DNA of 64,000 nucleotides, taken from contig ML986702.1 of the NCBI GenBank assembly GCA_010094045.1, positions 62,001-126,000 on the forward strand. Reading direction: 5' to 3'. The stretch comes from Lojkania enalia. Lineage: Eukaryota; Ascomycota; Dothideomycetes; Pleosporales. Shown here in pieces: positions 12,401 through 23,900 of the stretch (the first letter of the stretch is position 1; each line of letters opens with the position of its first letter). Both the position numbers and the translations under genes were made by a program. The notes below the pieces were generated by a model. It was not told the origin of the DNA. It worked only from the letters and a program-made list of their open reading frames with translations, and ran no database searches.

Positions 12401-12462
12401 GATTTTTAGACACAACTTGAAGAATTTCGACCTCAAGAAAAGAGTGAATATGCAGTTTTATA
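9441..12462. other. 3 kb AT-rich gene-free block with TTTTAGAC motifs
   Basis: No gene or RNA recognised. The plus strand repeatedly shows TTTTAGA(C), for example near 10433, 11307, 11764, 11821, 12044 and 12405. This is the reverse complement of the CTAAAA box that recurs at 45.3-46.7 kb. Spacing is less regular here, and long gaps lack the motif. Confidence 0.45.
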
Positions 12463-12641
12463 TGTGATGGCGATTTTGGCAAGCCGCAGAGCTGTATCAG
12501 ATATCGTCCTACGATATCACGCTGGATATCAGCTGATATACCCCTTTTTCTATGTACATAAATATGGCCCGCTGGCCATCCTCAATCAATCAGTTCAGTT
12601 CCTCATCCCCCTCCCTGAGACAAGATTCGCCTCTCACCACA
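12463..12641 (+). mobile_element. solo LTR-like element, family 2 copy A
   Basis: Starts TGTGATGGCG, ends CTCTCACCACA, 179 bp, flanked by a perfect 5-bp duplication TTATA (12458-12462 and 12642-12646). It is very similar along its whole length to 29329-29508, which has a different duplication, and matches the damaged inverted copy at 7616-7844. It contains the palindromic ATATCAGCTGATAT and a TATTTATR-like block in the position of a promoter. No coding capacity: most likely a solo LTR. Confidence 0.8.
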
Positions 12642-13658
12642 TTATATATGGATATGGAAGCCCGTGCCACGACATTTTGGTAAAGCACTGGCTCCAAGTG
12701 TGTGGAGAAGAAAGTTTGAGGTACAAGGCGTGCACGTTTTATGCTCCCCAAACCCACGCAAAGCCCTTCATTGGACATCCGAGGCCGACTTTTTACACAC
12801 TATTCCTTGAAAGACTCAGCTACTTTAGACCCATCTCTTCAGAATGCTGCGAATCCTTCCCCGGCACTGTCACCAAGTCGATTCCGCTGCTATTTTAGAG
12901 AAAAACCCGCACTATCCAGCCAAAAAAAGATTATCAGATTCTAAAGAGGCTTGTGAATTTTCTTAACTACCGAATTCTAACAAACACCTCATCAGTGGAT
13001 TGCGGAAGAAGTTTTAAACGCACCATGAATTCGTCAAGCATTACTTTTTAGTCACAAGCTCATGCAAGCTATAATGCTAGTTGATAATGCCACTAGCCCA
13101 ATTTTTAGGGATCATTCATTGTTCGTTTTCGATCCTTTTGGTTCGTCGCAGGTTGCGATGCTAGCTATGAATACTGTTGGAGGGTGGATATCGAGGTGAT
13201 AGACCTCACAAACACCGGCGTTTGTAGACTAGTCCCGATTAGGACTAGCTCTATTTAGATAGTTCTTCTTGAGAGCGCGCTCCACCAAGCAAGCAACAAT
13301 ACATGCTTCCTCCCACTCTGTCTACCACAGCTCAACAAATACAATCATGTCGAAAATGCAAGAGTTGTTATAGACAAGAAGCGTACCATGTGTCCATGTG
13401 TGTAGAGAAAGGGCATGGACTGAATTTATATACCCTAGGTAGCGCAGAGTGGCGGTGACGAGGAGTAATTCACCTGCCATCCCGTAAACCATGATCACAT
13501 AGTGCAAGGTCCGCATATGCCAGACGTAGCTCAAGATTGTTCGCTAACGATGGAAATCATCCCAAAGGACCATTTGCTAGAGTGCTCGTGAAGCTGGAGC
13601 TTATCAACGCAAAGAGCGTTGCCCAAGTAAATGGTATCTCCGCATCCACCACCATTAT
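12642..13658. other. gene-free stretch
   Basis: Open frames here (for example 12741-12944 and 13322-13534) show no family resemblance. More TTTTTAG motifs occur at about 13046 and 13106. The sequence becomes GC-richer towards the RTC4 gene end at 13659. Confidence 0.4.
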
Positions 13659-15364
13659 CTAACCCTCCTCCTCCTCCTCACTCTCACTCAGTAGCACAAG
13701 CTCATCCTCAACCTCTTCATGAACCAGACACCCCAACTCGCCCGACTCCTCCACAACACCTTTCGCAACCAGCTCCCCAACATCCAGATCCTGCATAACA
13801 AGTCTCACCGTACACTCGGGTACCAGCACACTCTGCACGAAACTCGCAAACCCCGCCGCCGCCACGACCTGATCCATTTCCACGACCTCTCTAATCTCGT
13901 CTGCCAGCAAATCGGTGATAATCTCCATCAACGCTCTCGCACCCCTCGCTCCATAATACCCAGTCCCATCAAGAACTGGCACTTCGCCCTTGAGCAACTT
14001 CCTGCGCGATACGCGATGCTCGCCTCTCTCGATTCTCTCCTTATGCATCACCCTATATGCACTCTCTGTCTGCCCCCTCAAAACACCGACAAGGAAACCC
14101 TTGCACTTGTCCACCCTCCCCGGCAATTCCCCCCAGTCGATTTCCGGGTATCCCTTGGCACGATACTCCTTGAGTGCTGTCCGATATTTATGCTCACGGC
14201 AAAAGATTTGCTGGTTGCGGAGCGTGTGCTGCACACCTTTGAAGAATGACCAGTAGTGGTCTTGGGAGACGGGCTCATTGCAGAGCGGGCAGTTGGAATC
14301 AGAGAACTCGGGGGGTAGGTCTGCGAGGTATTGTTCTAGGTCCTGGACTGTCTCTTGGAGATTTATAGGGTCGGCGGAGGAGAGTGTTGATCTGGGGGTG
14401 CTGTTTCCGGAGGGCAAGGGTTTGAGGCTAACTATCGGAGTGGCCTGGGAAGCGGTGGCCTGGGATGGCTGTGGTGTCCTGTAGGAGGCGAGTTTTTCGA
14501 GGGTGCGGCGGGGCTCCTTGGGCAGGGATCCGGTTTCTGAGAGGGTTGATTTGGTTGTTTTGGATTCTTGGAAAAGCTTCTTTACTGCTTCTGTCTTCTT
14601 TGTCTCTGGGACTTCTAAAGGAACCATATCCACGTCTGATTCATCATCACTGTGCTCCGGTGGCGGTGGTGGTGATGGTGATGGTGCGGGCCTTGATGCT
14701 CCATATGATTTTCTTTTGGACGGCTGTGTCATAGGTTGTCTAGACGGCGGGGCAGGCTTTCCTGCAGCATGGTAAGTAAACTAACTCCTAAAGTCCAGCG
14801 AACTCCGGCCTGACCTCTCGAAGTCCTCGAACCATAAGTTTTAGGCTTAGAATTCGCTGGTAGTGGTGGGGCTATAGGTTTCGTGAAAATATTATTTGAT
14901 CTTTTCGTCCTCTGCCTTTTTGGTCCCGCATGCTCGAACCCGAACGGGAAATCATCGCTGTTCTCCTCAGCAGCCTTCCTTCCCGTTGAAGACTGGGAAC
15001 TTGATGGCGAATTGAATATTTCCTTCTTCGCCCTCCCCTTCTCGAACGTTCCCTGTGCTGGGACCCTCACTGTTGTAGATCGTTGCTTCTTCCTCGCAGA
15101 CTGCGGCGCATGTATATTTACGACTGGCTTTCGCATTCTTGCTTCTGGTTTTGATGGAGAGGGTTGTGAGGCCTGCGCGGGTTCTGGTCGTTCGTCGGCC
15201 GATGAAATTGGGTCGGCCATGATATCCTCCGCCATTCCCCTCCCATTTTCCTTACTGCTCTCGCTCTGTGTCCCATAATGTTCCTCATGATCATCGGCAC
15301 TCGCATGCGGCTTCCCGTTGACTGAGCGTAGAAGTCTATGCGTGGTGCGAGAAAGTGGAGGCAT
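13659..15364 (-). CDS. rtc4: RTC4-family protein (restriction of telomere capping 4)
   Basis: Two exons, 15364-14815 and 14761-13659, about 550 aa. Intron 14762-14814 (GTCAGG...CTGCAG, 53 nt) joins ...GSRTSRG to KPAPPSRQPMTQ in frame, so the apparent ATG at 14732 is internal. Residues 1-320 are basic, Ser/Pro-rich and disordered with nuclear-type Lys/Arg patches (ARKKQR, GPKRQRTKR). Residues about 325-530 carry the RTC4 domain: a CPLC motif, HYWSFFKGV, NQQIFCREHK and GYPEIDWGEL. The tail ends in a Ser/Glu acidic run. Yeast Rtc4 is a nuclear protein linked genetically to telomere capping; its biochemical activity is not known. Divergent from RCL1. Confidence 0.85.
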
Positions 15365-15839
15365 TGTTCTTTAATCTGGAGCGCGCGCTAGCCATGGAAA
15401 GATCAAAACAATAAATAGCACAAATGCTCACAATTAGGAAGAAAGAAAAGAAGGAAAGGTCCATGCGGAGTCTTGCTCGAGCCCGTGTGTATCAGACTCG
15501 ACATCAATCTCTGAGGAACCTGAACGCGGGACGCGTCTTAGCTCCTGCCGGTCCCTGCCGGTATCACATGGCGCTCACTTGCTAGAGAGAATGCCAAGCG
15601 AATGCTTGTTCTACCGCCCGGCAGAATTTCAAAAAAAGTTCCCATCCCACCATGACAGCACCTCAAACCCACCCACTCCACCGCCGACCTTGCCTCCTGG
15701 CCAGATTACCTCTAAAGCTGCTGTTTCTTTACCCCGGAGAATTCGAGTAGAATTGCAACGGCATTAGACCGTCCTACTTTGCTCTTCGGAGCCCTCTCGA
15801 TATTTAAACCTCCGCCCGCAATCTACACCCTCACCCATT
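15365..15839. other. divergent promoter region, RTC4/RCL1
   Basis: 475 bp between two divergent starts. It contains C-rich stretches and a TATTTAAA-like box near 15800, about 40 nt before the RCL1 ATG. The small open frame at 15579-15767 is not supported as a gene. Confidence 0.4.
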
Positions 15840-17051
15840 ATGACAGACCAAACGCAGCCCCTCCTCCGCTTCACTGGCCACAGACACCTAGCAATTCGCC
15901 TTGTCCTCTCCACTCTCACGGGCCGCCCTATCCGCATATCCAACATCCGGTCCAACTCTCCCACCCACCAGGGTCTTCAACCACACGAAGTATCCTTCAT
16001 CCGCCTCCTCGACTCTATAACCAACGGTTCTAAAATCGAATTCGGCATGAGCGGCAGCACGCTCGTCTACCGGCCCGGTCTAATTACCGGATCGGCCGAA
16101 GGCCTCGGCGCTTCTAACGGCGTCCTAAACCACGAAATCAGCAAAGAATGTCGCACACGCGGCATTACCTATTTCCTTATCCCGCTCTGCCTCCTTGCCC
16201 CCTTCTCCAAATCCCCCTTCAATATCCTCTTCACCGGCCCCGGGTGCATAACCTCAGCTACTTCCTCCGGCGACCCCTCCATCGATACCCTCCGCACCGC
16301 CATCCTTCCCCTCTACAAGAACTTTGGCGTGGACCGAAACCTCGAGATCCGGATCCTGCGCCGTAGCTGCGCGCCTAGTAGAGGAAAACTTGCGGGAGGA
16401 GAAGTCCATTTCGTGTTCCCGCACCAGATCCGCCTGCCGAGGACTCTGCACCTGCTGAACGCTGGCTGGGTCAAGAGGATCCGGGGTGTCGCGTACGCGA
16501 TCGGTGTCAGCGGGTCGAACAATGCGCGAGCTATTGACGCCGCGCGCGGCGTGTTGAACAAGTTCGTCCCGGATACGTATATCTTCTCCGACGTCTCCTC
16601 CGCGCCGCTCCTGCCTTCCCCTAGCGATAGTAATGATCCGAGTGGTAAGACAAAAGGCGCAGTGGGATTTGGCCTTAGCCTCGTCGCGGAAAGCAGCACG
16701 GGATGCTTTTACTCGTCCGATGTCGCGAGTCCGCCTGACGGCGGCACAACGCCCGAGGACGTCGGCAAACAAGGTGCGTATCAGCTCCTTGAAACGATTT
16801 CGCAGGGTGGGTGTGTGGAGAAATGTGCGGCAACCACGGTGCTCGTTTTGATGGGAATGGGGAGTGAGGATGTGGGGAGGCTGGCGCTAGGCCGCGATGT
16901 CGTGGGCAGCGAGGAGGTCGTGCAATTAGGGCGGGACCTGAGGGCATTTGGTGGCGCAGGATGGGGGTTTAGAGACGGTAGGGACGAGGGCGAGGTCGTC
17001 GTTAGTGTTGTTGGAAGGGGAGTCGGCAATGTGGGGAGGAAGGCTGCGTAG
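15840..17051 (+). CDS. rcl1: RNA 3'-terminal phosphate cyclase-like protein (18S rRNA processing)
   Basis: Single exon, 403 aa, ATG at 15840. Family signatures run in order: FTGHRHLAIRLVLSTLTGRP, HEVSFIRLLDSITNGS, VYRPGLI, the FSKSPFNILF segment, GGEVHF, VKRIRGVAYAIGVS, VLNKFVPDTYIF and GFGLSLVAESSTG. Rcl1 is an enzymatically inactive relative of RNA cyclases. It works with the GTPase Bms1 in the nucleolar small-subunit processome and is needed for 18S rRNA maturation. Length is close to the family (yeast about 367). The C-terminal 60 residues are Gly/Val-rich and less conserved. It converges with KEX2 about 270 bp downstream. Confidence 0.92.
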   Translation: MTDQTQPLLRFTGHRHLAIRLVLSTLTGRPIRISNIRSNSPTHQGLQPHEVSFIRLLDSITNGSKIEFGMSGSTLVYRPGLITGSAEGLGASNGVLNHEISKECRTRGITYFLIPLCLLAPFSKSPFNILFTGPGCITSATSSGDPSIDTLRTAILPLYKNFGVDRNLEIRILRRSCAPSRGKLAGGEVHFVFPHQIRLPRTLHLLNAGWVKRIRGVAYAIGVSGSNNARAIDAARGVLNKFVPDTYIFSDVSSAPLLPSPSDSNDPSGKTKGAVGFGLSLVAESSTGCFYSSDVASPPDGGTTPEDVGKQGAYQLLETISQGGCVEKCAATTVLVLMGMGSEDVGRLALGRDVVGSEEVVQLGRDLRAFGGAGWGFRDGRDEGEVVVSVVGRGVGNVGRKAA

Positions 17052-17323
17052 ATCTGAGTCTCGTTAGTCGTTTGTACGCGCAAGAAATGATACCCCATAT
17101 ACATCGCTAGTCACATTGAACACATAGCTATATATACTGATCCCAAAGCCAAGATCCCACATCCTGGCTCCACATGTCGTCCAAGCCAAATCAACCTTCA
17201 ACGCCCACCTGCAACTCATACCTTCGCCGAACGCTCAAGGTCTGAAAGAGAAAATCCCTTTATACATAGCCAAAACGCCGCCCATGCTACCAATACAAAG
17301 CCCTTCAATCTACAATCCTCACC

Positions 17324-19816
17324 TCACCTCATCTCACTCCCACTACTCCCCGCCTCGCTTGCACCCCCAGCACCGCTCTTCTCATTGAACTCGCCCTCAT
17401 CTCGATAAGGCATCTCATCCTCACTCTCACTAAGCAACTCCTCATCGCTCTCGCCCGCAAACGCATCATACAGCTCTCCACCCCTCCTCGCCCTCCTCCT
17501 GCCATTCAACATTCTAGTTCCCGCACCTCCCTCCTCATCCCCATCATCTAGCATCTCGAACTCATAGTTATCTCTACTTGCCCGCATGCGTCGGCGTCGT
17601 GCTAGGAAGAGGTAAATCGCTAGACTAACACAGAAGAGTAGGATTAGCGCGAGCGCGCCATAGATCCAAATCTGCGTGCGTTTAGAAACGCCAAAGGTGG
17701 GGAAGGGGGAGGGAAGGAAGTTTTCTTTCTCTGCTTCTGCGGCCTGGGAGGGGGATGGAGAGGCGGAGACTGGGGTTTCGAAAGCGGTGGTTGGGGAGGA
17801 GGAGGGGGAGTTAGTCTTTGCGTTGCTTGGTCTTACAGGGCGGTTTGGCACGTCGGTAGGGGCGGTGGAGGGCGCAGGAGTGCCGGCGGGGAGGGAGATG
17901 GTTGTCGTGTGGGCAGGATGGCTGGAAATTACGTCGTGGTCGTCATCGTCGTGTTCGGTGGGCATGGGGCGGAGCTTTTGGATCTTCGGATCGATGCATT
18001 CGCCCCAGAGGCGGAGCCTCCAGTCGGTGAAGTTCCCGGTCTTACCGTTTGGCTTCGTGTCTTTGAGAATGACAGTCCATTTACCGATGCCCTTCTCGCC
18101 CCAATGCGCAACGCTCATGAATGTCCAGTCGACGTAGCCGATGGCGGCATCGTCATCACGGCGAGCGGTGGCGAGGTGACTGCTCATGCCATCGGGGCTG
18201 ATTAGTTCAACGCTCAAGTCTCCGCGACGCTGATGTTCGACATTCATAGTTAACGTGATGTGTTCGACGCGCTCAAAGTTCGCTCTCTTGAGCATCTCTT
18301 CCGTGACCTCAAATACGCTAGCAAGACCTTGCTCGCCCTCGGGGATAGGCTTCTTGACGTGCATCCAAGGCGAGTAAAACCAAGCCTGCGGTTTGACCAG
18401 TTCCCAGGTCTTAGCCGCTTCGACAATGGCGTAGGCATCGAGTTTGCCATAGCCAAACTGGTGGCTGAACATCTTCCCGATGCTAGTCTTTGTCCAGTCG
18501 CTAGGTTGATCAAAAGGGACTGCAGTCATAACCGTGAGCCATTGAACGTCACGCCAACTTAAATCAGGACGGGCCTGTAAAACAAGTGCAAAAGTGCCTA
18601 CGCCGAGGGGACCAGCTGCAGATGTACCTCCGTGTGTGCCTGTACATTTGTTTTGTCCAACATCAGTAGTGTGGATAGCATCGCCGCTGCCGCTGCTGTA
18701 GGTGACAACAAGCTGTGCTGAGCAAGCCTCGGAATAGTACGGGTGTGCATTGGTTTGGTCGATAGCTCCAACGGTAATGCTGTAAATGCTGTTGGTATAG
18801 CCATCGAAATTACAATTGTCGTCAGAAGATGCGCCATTGCCGGCAGCAAAAACGTAGATGGAGCCCTTGCCGTCGCGGCCTTCTTGGATAGCTTTGATCA
18901 TGGCCTGCTCAATTAGAATCCCAGGCGCCTGCATGGTCTTACCATCGTCGGGCGGACCCCATGAACAAGAATAGATATCGTTCTTGCCAAGTGCATAATT
19001 GATGGCCAATGCTTCATCCGCATCGGTGATATCCCCAGATAGGATTCGGACTCCCGAGATCTTCGAATCGTAGGCGACGCCGACTCCGCAGGCGTTGTTC
19101 TTTCCCGCGGCAACTTCTCCGGCGCAACGCGTGCCGTGTCGGTCATCCGAGAGGCGTGGTTTTGGAAGATCGACTTGGTCGTTAAAATCGTAAGAGCCCT
19201 CGGCGAAGAAGTTGTCCTTAAGATCCTCGCTGTCCATGTCCAGGCCGTCGTCCACAATGCAGGCGGTGACGCCTTTGCCAGTGATGCCGTCCAGCCAGAC
19301 GCCCGTCACATTTAGATCGTTCCCGGGGTACTTCGTACTGAAGAGATGCCATTGTTCGCCAAATATGGGGTCCTTGATAGAAAGGGCACGGGCGACGGCT
19401 TCCTGTGATTTGACTGCGTCCGAATCCTGAGCGTCCACTCGTTGGATTTCGGGTAGCCTATTGCGTTTCCAATGGCGCGGTTTGACCTTCTGCTTTTGGG
19501 TAAAACGCACGCTATCCAGAATATGCGGCTCGAAAGCGACCTCCCTTTTCCGCCGTCGCTTCTTCAGTTCCTGCACTGCATCGTCCACAATATCGTTGTC
19601 ATGCTTGGGGGCTTTGAAGAGGTGGTGGTCGTCCAGCGCAGTCAGTGGTCCATCGTACGTCAGTCCCAAATGCGCAGCCAGCTCAGCCGGCGACGCGGGC
19701 GAAGACACATGGATGGCGTAGTAGTCGTGGGTGGAGTAGTTTCGGCGGGGGAGATGGCGGCTGGCCGAGGTGAGAGTCGCTGCAGCGAGCAGACTCCAGA
19801 GGCTGAGGATGCGCAT
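17324..19816 (-). CDS. kex2: kexin, Golgi prohormone-processing serine protease
   Basis: Single exon, 830 aa, ATG at 19816. It has a signal peptide (residues 1-18), a prodomain with dibasic sites (a KKRRRKR cluster about 85-91 and KR at 117-118, likely pro-peptide cleavage), and a subtilisin-type catalytic domain with Asp189 (VDDGLD), His227 (DDRHGTRCAGE), oxyanion Asn327 (AAGNG) and Ser399 (GGTSA). A P domain follows (FERVEHITL...DWTFMSVAHWGE), then a Ser/Thr/Pro-rich stalk, one membrane segment (IWIYGALALILLFCVSLAIY) and an acidic cytosolic tail. Kexins cut after Lys-Arg or Arg-Arg in secreted precursors in the late Golgi. The block after the catalytic Ser reads AAGPLGVG where yeast has AAAPLAAG, a mild deviation. 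Confidence 0.96.
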   Translation of the reverse strand: MRILSLWSLLAAATLTSASRHLPRRNYSTHDYYAIHVSSPASPAELAAHLGLTYDGPLTALDDHHLFKAPKHDNDIVDDAVQELKKRRRKREVAFEPHILDSVRFTQKQKVKPRHWKRNRLPEIQRVDAQDSDAVKSQEAVARALSIKDPIFGEQWHLFSTKYPGNDLNVTGVWLDGITGKGVTACIVDDGLDMDSEDLKDNFFAEGSYDFNDQVDLPKPRLSDDRHGTRCAGEVAAGKNNACGVGVAYDSKISGVRILSGDITDADEALAINYALGKNDIYSCSWGPPDDGKTMQAPGILIEQAMIKAIQEGRDGKGSIYVFAAGNGASSDDNCNFDGYTNSIYSITVGAIDQTNAHPYYSEACSAQLVVTYSSGSGDAIHTTDVGQNKCTGTHGGTSAAGPLGVGTFALVLQARPDLSWRDVQWLTVMTAVPFDQPSDWTKTSIGKMFSHQFGYGKLDAYAIVEAAKTWELVKPQAWFYSPWMHVKKPIPEGEQGLASVFEVTEEMLKRANFERVEHITLTMNVEHQRRGDLSVELISPDGMSSHLATARRDDDAAIGYVDWTFMSVAHWGEKGIGKWTVILKDTKPNGKTGNFTDWRLRLWGECIDPKIQKLRPMPTEHDDDDHDVISSHPAHTTTISLPAGTPAPSTAPTDVPNRPVRPSNAKTNSPSSSPTTAFETPVSASPSPSQAAEAEKENFLPSPFPTFGVSKRTQIWIYGALALILLFCVSLAIYLFLARRRRMRASRDNYEFEMLDDGDEEGGAGTRMLNGRRRARRGGELYDAFAGESDEELLSESEDEMPYRDEGEFNEKSGAGGASEAGSSGSEMR

Positions 19817-20910
19817 AGTAGTGGATTTAATCCTTTACAAGAAAGGCAATGGCGGCAACGAGCGGTCTAGCACCATGTGCTCGAGCAGGTGCTGGGACGG
19901 ACTTGGGACAACGGACTAAGGGGGTTTGGCAGTCTCTAGGGTCGGTGGATAAATACGACCGAGAGAGCGATCGTGGCCTCGATGGAGCAGCGCAGCGTGG
20001 CAGGCGGCGTGCGAAGGCTGGGGGGGTAGGGCGTATAGAATGGAGGACTGCGAATTCTCCGAAACTATTTAGGGATGCATCAAGCTGGGACGAAGGGGCC
20101 GGTCGCGCAAAGGGAAGGATGTACAAGAAAAAAAGCCAGGGAAGAAGACAGAGTGGGAGAAGACGAAGAAGCCAAGTATGTGCGCGGGCGGCTTGGAACT
20201 GGCGGCGATGATGGTGGTGAAACGCGGTGCGTGTTGCTGGCGGTGGGCGGAGGTTCGAAGGCCAGATTTAATGAAGCTGCGCAGTTGCCGGCACCGTGCT
20301 AGCCGAAACAGGCAACTTGGAGGGCCGGCCAGACGCTAGCCTCTTTCTAGCGCCCCAGGCCGGCAGAATGCGGGCGGTGTGCGGCAAAGGTAAGCTGTTC
20401 CCTTCTCGGAGTAGTACGTAGTAGCGGTGGCTGGTGCTCATCCTAGCCACACCGCGCTAGCCTGATCGCCAGGTGCGCCACAGCACTGGACCGCGAGGTT
20501 GGTGCCCGCCTCCGAATTTCAGTCGCTGGCGGCGGACAACGCATCGGATGGAATATCTACCCACCGCCCTGCATCCCGCACCCGTCCCTCTTCCCCTGTG
20601 CCTGTACATATATCCTTGGATGCTTTTCTGGACCGCCACAGTTGACGCAGCCGTCGTTGCCGCTTCCTGTATCCTGCAATCGCCCTTCAGCCTATATCTT
20701 CGTCGCATCACCCGCTCGCGCCCATCCCCGCCTTGCGCCTATACATACCTTAGAATATATTCTTAGGTAGCTTCTCTGCTCTCTAATGTCTAATTGAATC
20801 CTTGTCTAAGTCTATGCCTGCAACAGTGTATCATTCAAGAATTCCCTACTTGCACTGGCGCTTCTCCACCAGCATCTAGTCCCCGCGGCCCAATATTTGA
20901 ACGAAGCCAT
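19817..20910. other. divergent intergenic region, KEX2/PhoD-like
   Basis: About 1.1 kb of GC-balanced sequence between two divergent genes, presumably holding both promoters. Open frames here overlap on both strands with arbitrary composition and are not called. No RNA gene or repeat seen. Confidence 0.45.
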
Positions 20911-20922
20911 ATGTATTCGTAG
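20911..20922 (+). promoter_or_regulatory. three-codon upstream ORF
   Basis: ATG TAT TCG TAG lies just before the main ATG of the PhoD-like gene (20927), with 4 nt between its stop and the start. If in the mRNA leader, it would force leaky scanning or reinitiation. Whether the transcript starts upstream of it is unknown. Confidence 0.4.
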
Positions 20923-20926
20923 CGAC

Positions 20927-23900
20927 ATGGAAAACCGAAGGAACAGCGGTTCCTACTCCTCGCGCATAGCAAACCAACCGCCACCCCAGCCATTGCCCGA
21001 TGGCTACCCGCAAAAGCGGTCCGCTTCATACCGTCGCCCCATCGAACCGCAGCCTACACTCACGGAACAGCCGCCACCATTGACTGCCAACACTGTTTCC
21101 AGCAACTCAGCGCGACCAGTTGCAGCGCCGCCAGCGCAGAATGGCGTGTCCCGAACCTCAACGCACCGCCGGCGACAGAGCCAGCAGATTCCCTCGCCGG
21201 CATCCGGCGCCGTGATTGAGCCCTTGCCCGCCGCTCCGGACGTGCCTCGCGGGCCCCCACCCACGTCGTACAGAGACCCATGGGCGCCAAAGGGAAGCTC
21301 GAGACCCAATCGATCGTATTCCGGCCGATCACGAGATCCTACAATACAGGTCAATGCAAGCAGACAGCAGCCGAACATTCAGATAGCTCCCAGCAGACTA
21401 CAGGAACTACGCACCACACAGAATGCTGGAGCTGACCCTCCCGCAGGTGCGACCGAGGGAGAGGCTCGGAGGGGCTCGCAGGCCCGGAGACCGTCTGTTC
21501 CTGACCGCTCACCGCTGCAAAAGCTAGAGGGAAAGTTGGATGACATAAGCAAAGAGGAGAGACGGGCTAGGATGTTGGAGGCGGAGCTCGCGGCGCAAGA
21601 GAAGGCAGAAGCAGAGAGGGCAGCGCGCCGGGCTCGTGAAGCTGCGGCAAAACAGCAGATAAACGTGTCTGGACCTCTGTCTAGTACTGAGCGCGCTACG
21701 AATGGCCCCGGTCGTACTTCGAGCACCAGGCGCCATGCATCGCTGCCAACAAAACCACTCCCTAAGCATCCCGATTCGGTTGAATCCGACGATGAGGGCC
21801 CCATTTACGATTTGAGCGAGCCTTGGGATCCTACGGGCGGAACCCAAGCTCAGTCGCAACGCAACGACGATCGGCTTGTGTCTGGCGTAACCTCGTTCGA
21901 TGGACTGCGCCAAAAGAACAGGCAATCTACCGCGGATGTAGATCCTGGCCGGAAGCCAAACGTAAAAGGTAAAGAACCCGTAGGCATCACTCGAGGACCG
22001 AGTTTCCGTGAAAGAACTGGGACGACGGGAAATCGAATCGACAGAAAGCCGGTTGGACAGCCCACTGGACTGGGACTAGTCGGGGTGGATGACAATCCTC
22101 AAGTTCCTGGCCCAAAAGGTGCTACTGGCGGTCGCCATGACACTAAGAGGTTATCTAAGGATCTCCCCCCGGCACCGTATGACTCCTTCTCCAGCAATGG
22201 GAAGAGTAGAGACAGCAGAGGCATAGCAGCTGCGCAGAAGGAGATGGAGCAGCACCGGATTGATCACAAGCAAGGCACTCGGAGTTTTGACCAGCTCACC
22301 AATCAACCTATTCCGCCGCCAGCTATTGCTCCCGTGCCGCGGGCCTCCGTCCCACGGCATGGTGTGGACTTCGCACCGTCAACACAGGTTCCACAGCCAC
22401 GGGAGTCGACGGAGTCTGTCGACCCCAACCTTCCTGATGTATTCCATCTTGAGCAGGATAGGAGGTATATAGCTCCACCGGTGCTAAACGAATGGAGGAA
22501 CGCGCCCGTCGGGACACTTTCGGCTGAAGACCTCGACGTCGACACGCCAGAGCGGTCTGACAGCACCAATAAAGCGTGGTGGGAGGAGAGTACTACTACA
22601 AGACGACGGAGGTCCGCCAGCTACACACAGCCCACTTATGATGGATACATTGATGAACCGACTGGCCAAACATCCTTCAACCCGCCTTTGTATCTTAAGT
22701 GTGGCCCTCTCCTACGCTATACTGGGATCCGCAAAGACAAGACCAGACCAGGGAAAGAGAGGGAGATCTGGCGAGGTAGCATCATGATTGTGACAATAGA
22801 TGAACAATCATCCTACCAGAAGCCTCCAATACTGCGGTTGTTTAAGCAAACCATGGACTTATTACCCCCCCCACCGGTTGAGGTTGACGCTGATGGACAG
22901 CATCTTAATCCGGCTTATGTAGACCCGATTGAAGGCCAGATTAAGATGGGAAGGACCGGTAAGACGCTATATGTCAAGCCGATTGAGGATATCGTCGAAG
23001 GCGTCGATCTTTCACGGGAAGAAAATGAGAATGGTTTGTTCCAAGAGACGCGTATCAATTCTAGCCTAGTTGAAAGCAATATCCAGAAATCCAGAGTCCG
23101 GAAGAAGGATGGGGAAAAAGCTGGCAGAGTACGAGAGGTTCCGGGTATACGGCTGCATGCCGAGCGAGGGGTGACATTCTGGCGCTTCAACATTGAAGTC
23201 GAGCTGGGCAGCACTCAGACGCGTATTGCCTACAGGATCAATCGTGGGCCAGCCATTGGGTTCTGGGTCCCCGCCAAAGGGGAATCGATGAACATCATGT
23301 TTCACAGCTGTAATGGGTTCTCTTTGAGCGTCGACTCGAAGGATTTCTGCGGGCCAGATCCTCTATGGCGAGATGTTCTCAACAACCACCAGACACGACC
23401 GTTCCACGTCATGATAGGTGGAGGTGATCAGATCTACAACGATGCAGCCATGCGGGATACAAAGCTATTCCGACAATGGACAGAGAGCAGAAATCCTATG
23501 CATAAACACCATGCAGGTTTCTCTACCCAATTGCAAAATGAGCTTGAACAATTCTACCTCGATCGGTACTCAATGTGGTTCTCCCAGGGACTGTTTGGAA
23601 TGGCGAATTCCCAGATACCGATGATAAATATATGGGATGATCATGATATTATAGATGTAAGTCGAACTCGTTTACTCCCTCAAGCCCTTATTAACTGAGT
23701 TTAGGGATATGGGTCGTATCCTCATCACTTCATGCAGACTCCAGTCTTTACGGGGCTTGGTGCTGTTGCATTCAAATACTATATGCTTTTCCAACATCAA
23801 TCGGTCATTACGGAGACGGAAAAAACTGAACCTTCGTGGATCCTTGGTGTGCACCCGGGCCCATATATCAAGGAGCATTCACGCAATTTATTCATGTCGC

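Noticed and set aside
14278..15278. several plus-strand open frames
   Set aside because: Antisense shadows of the RTC4 gene.
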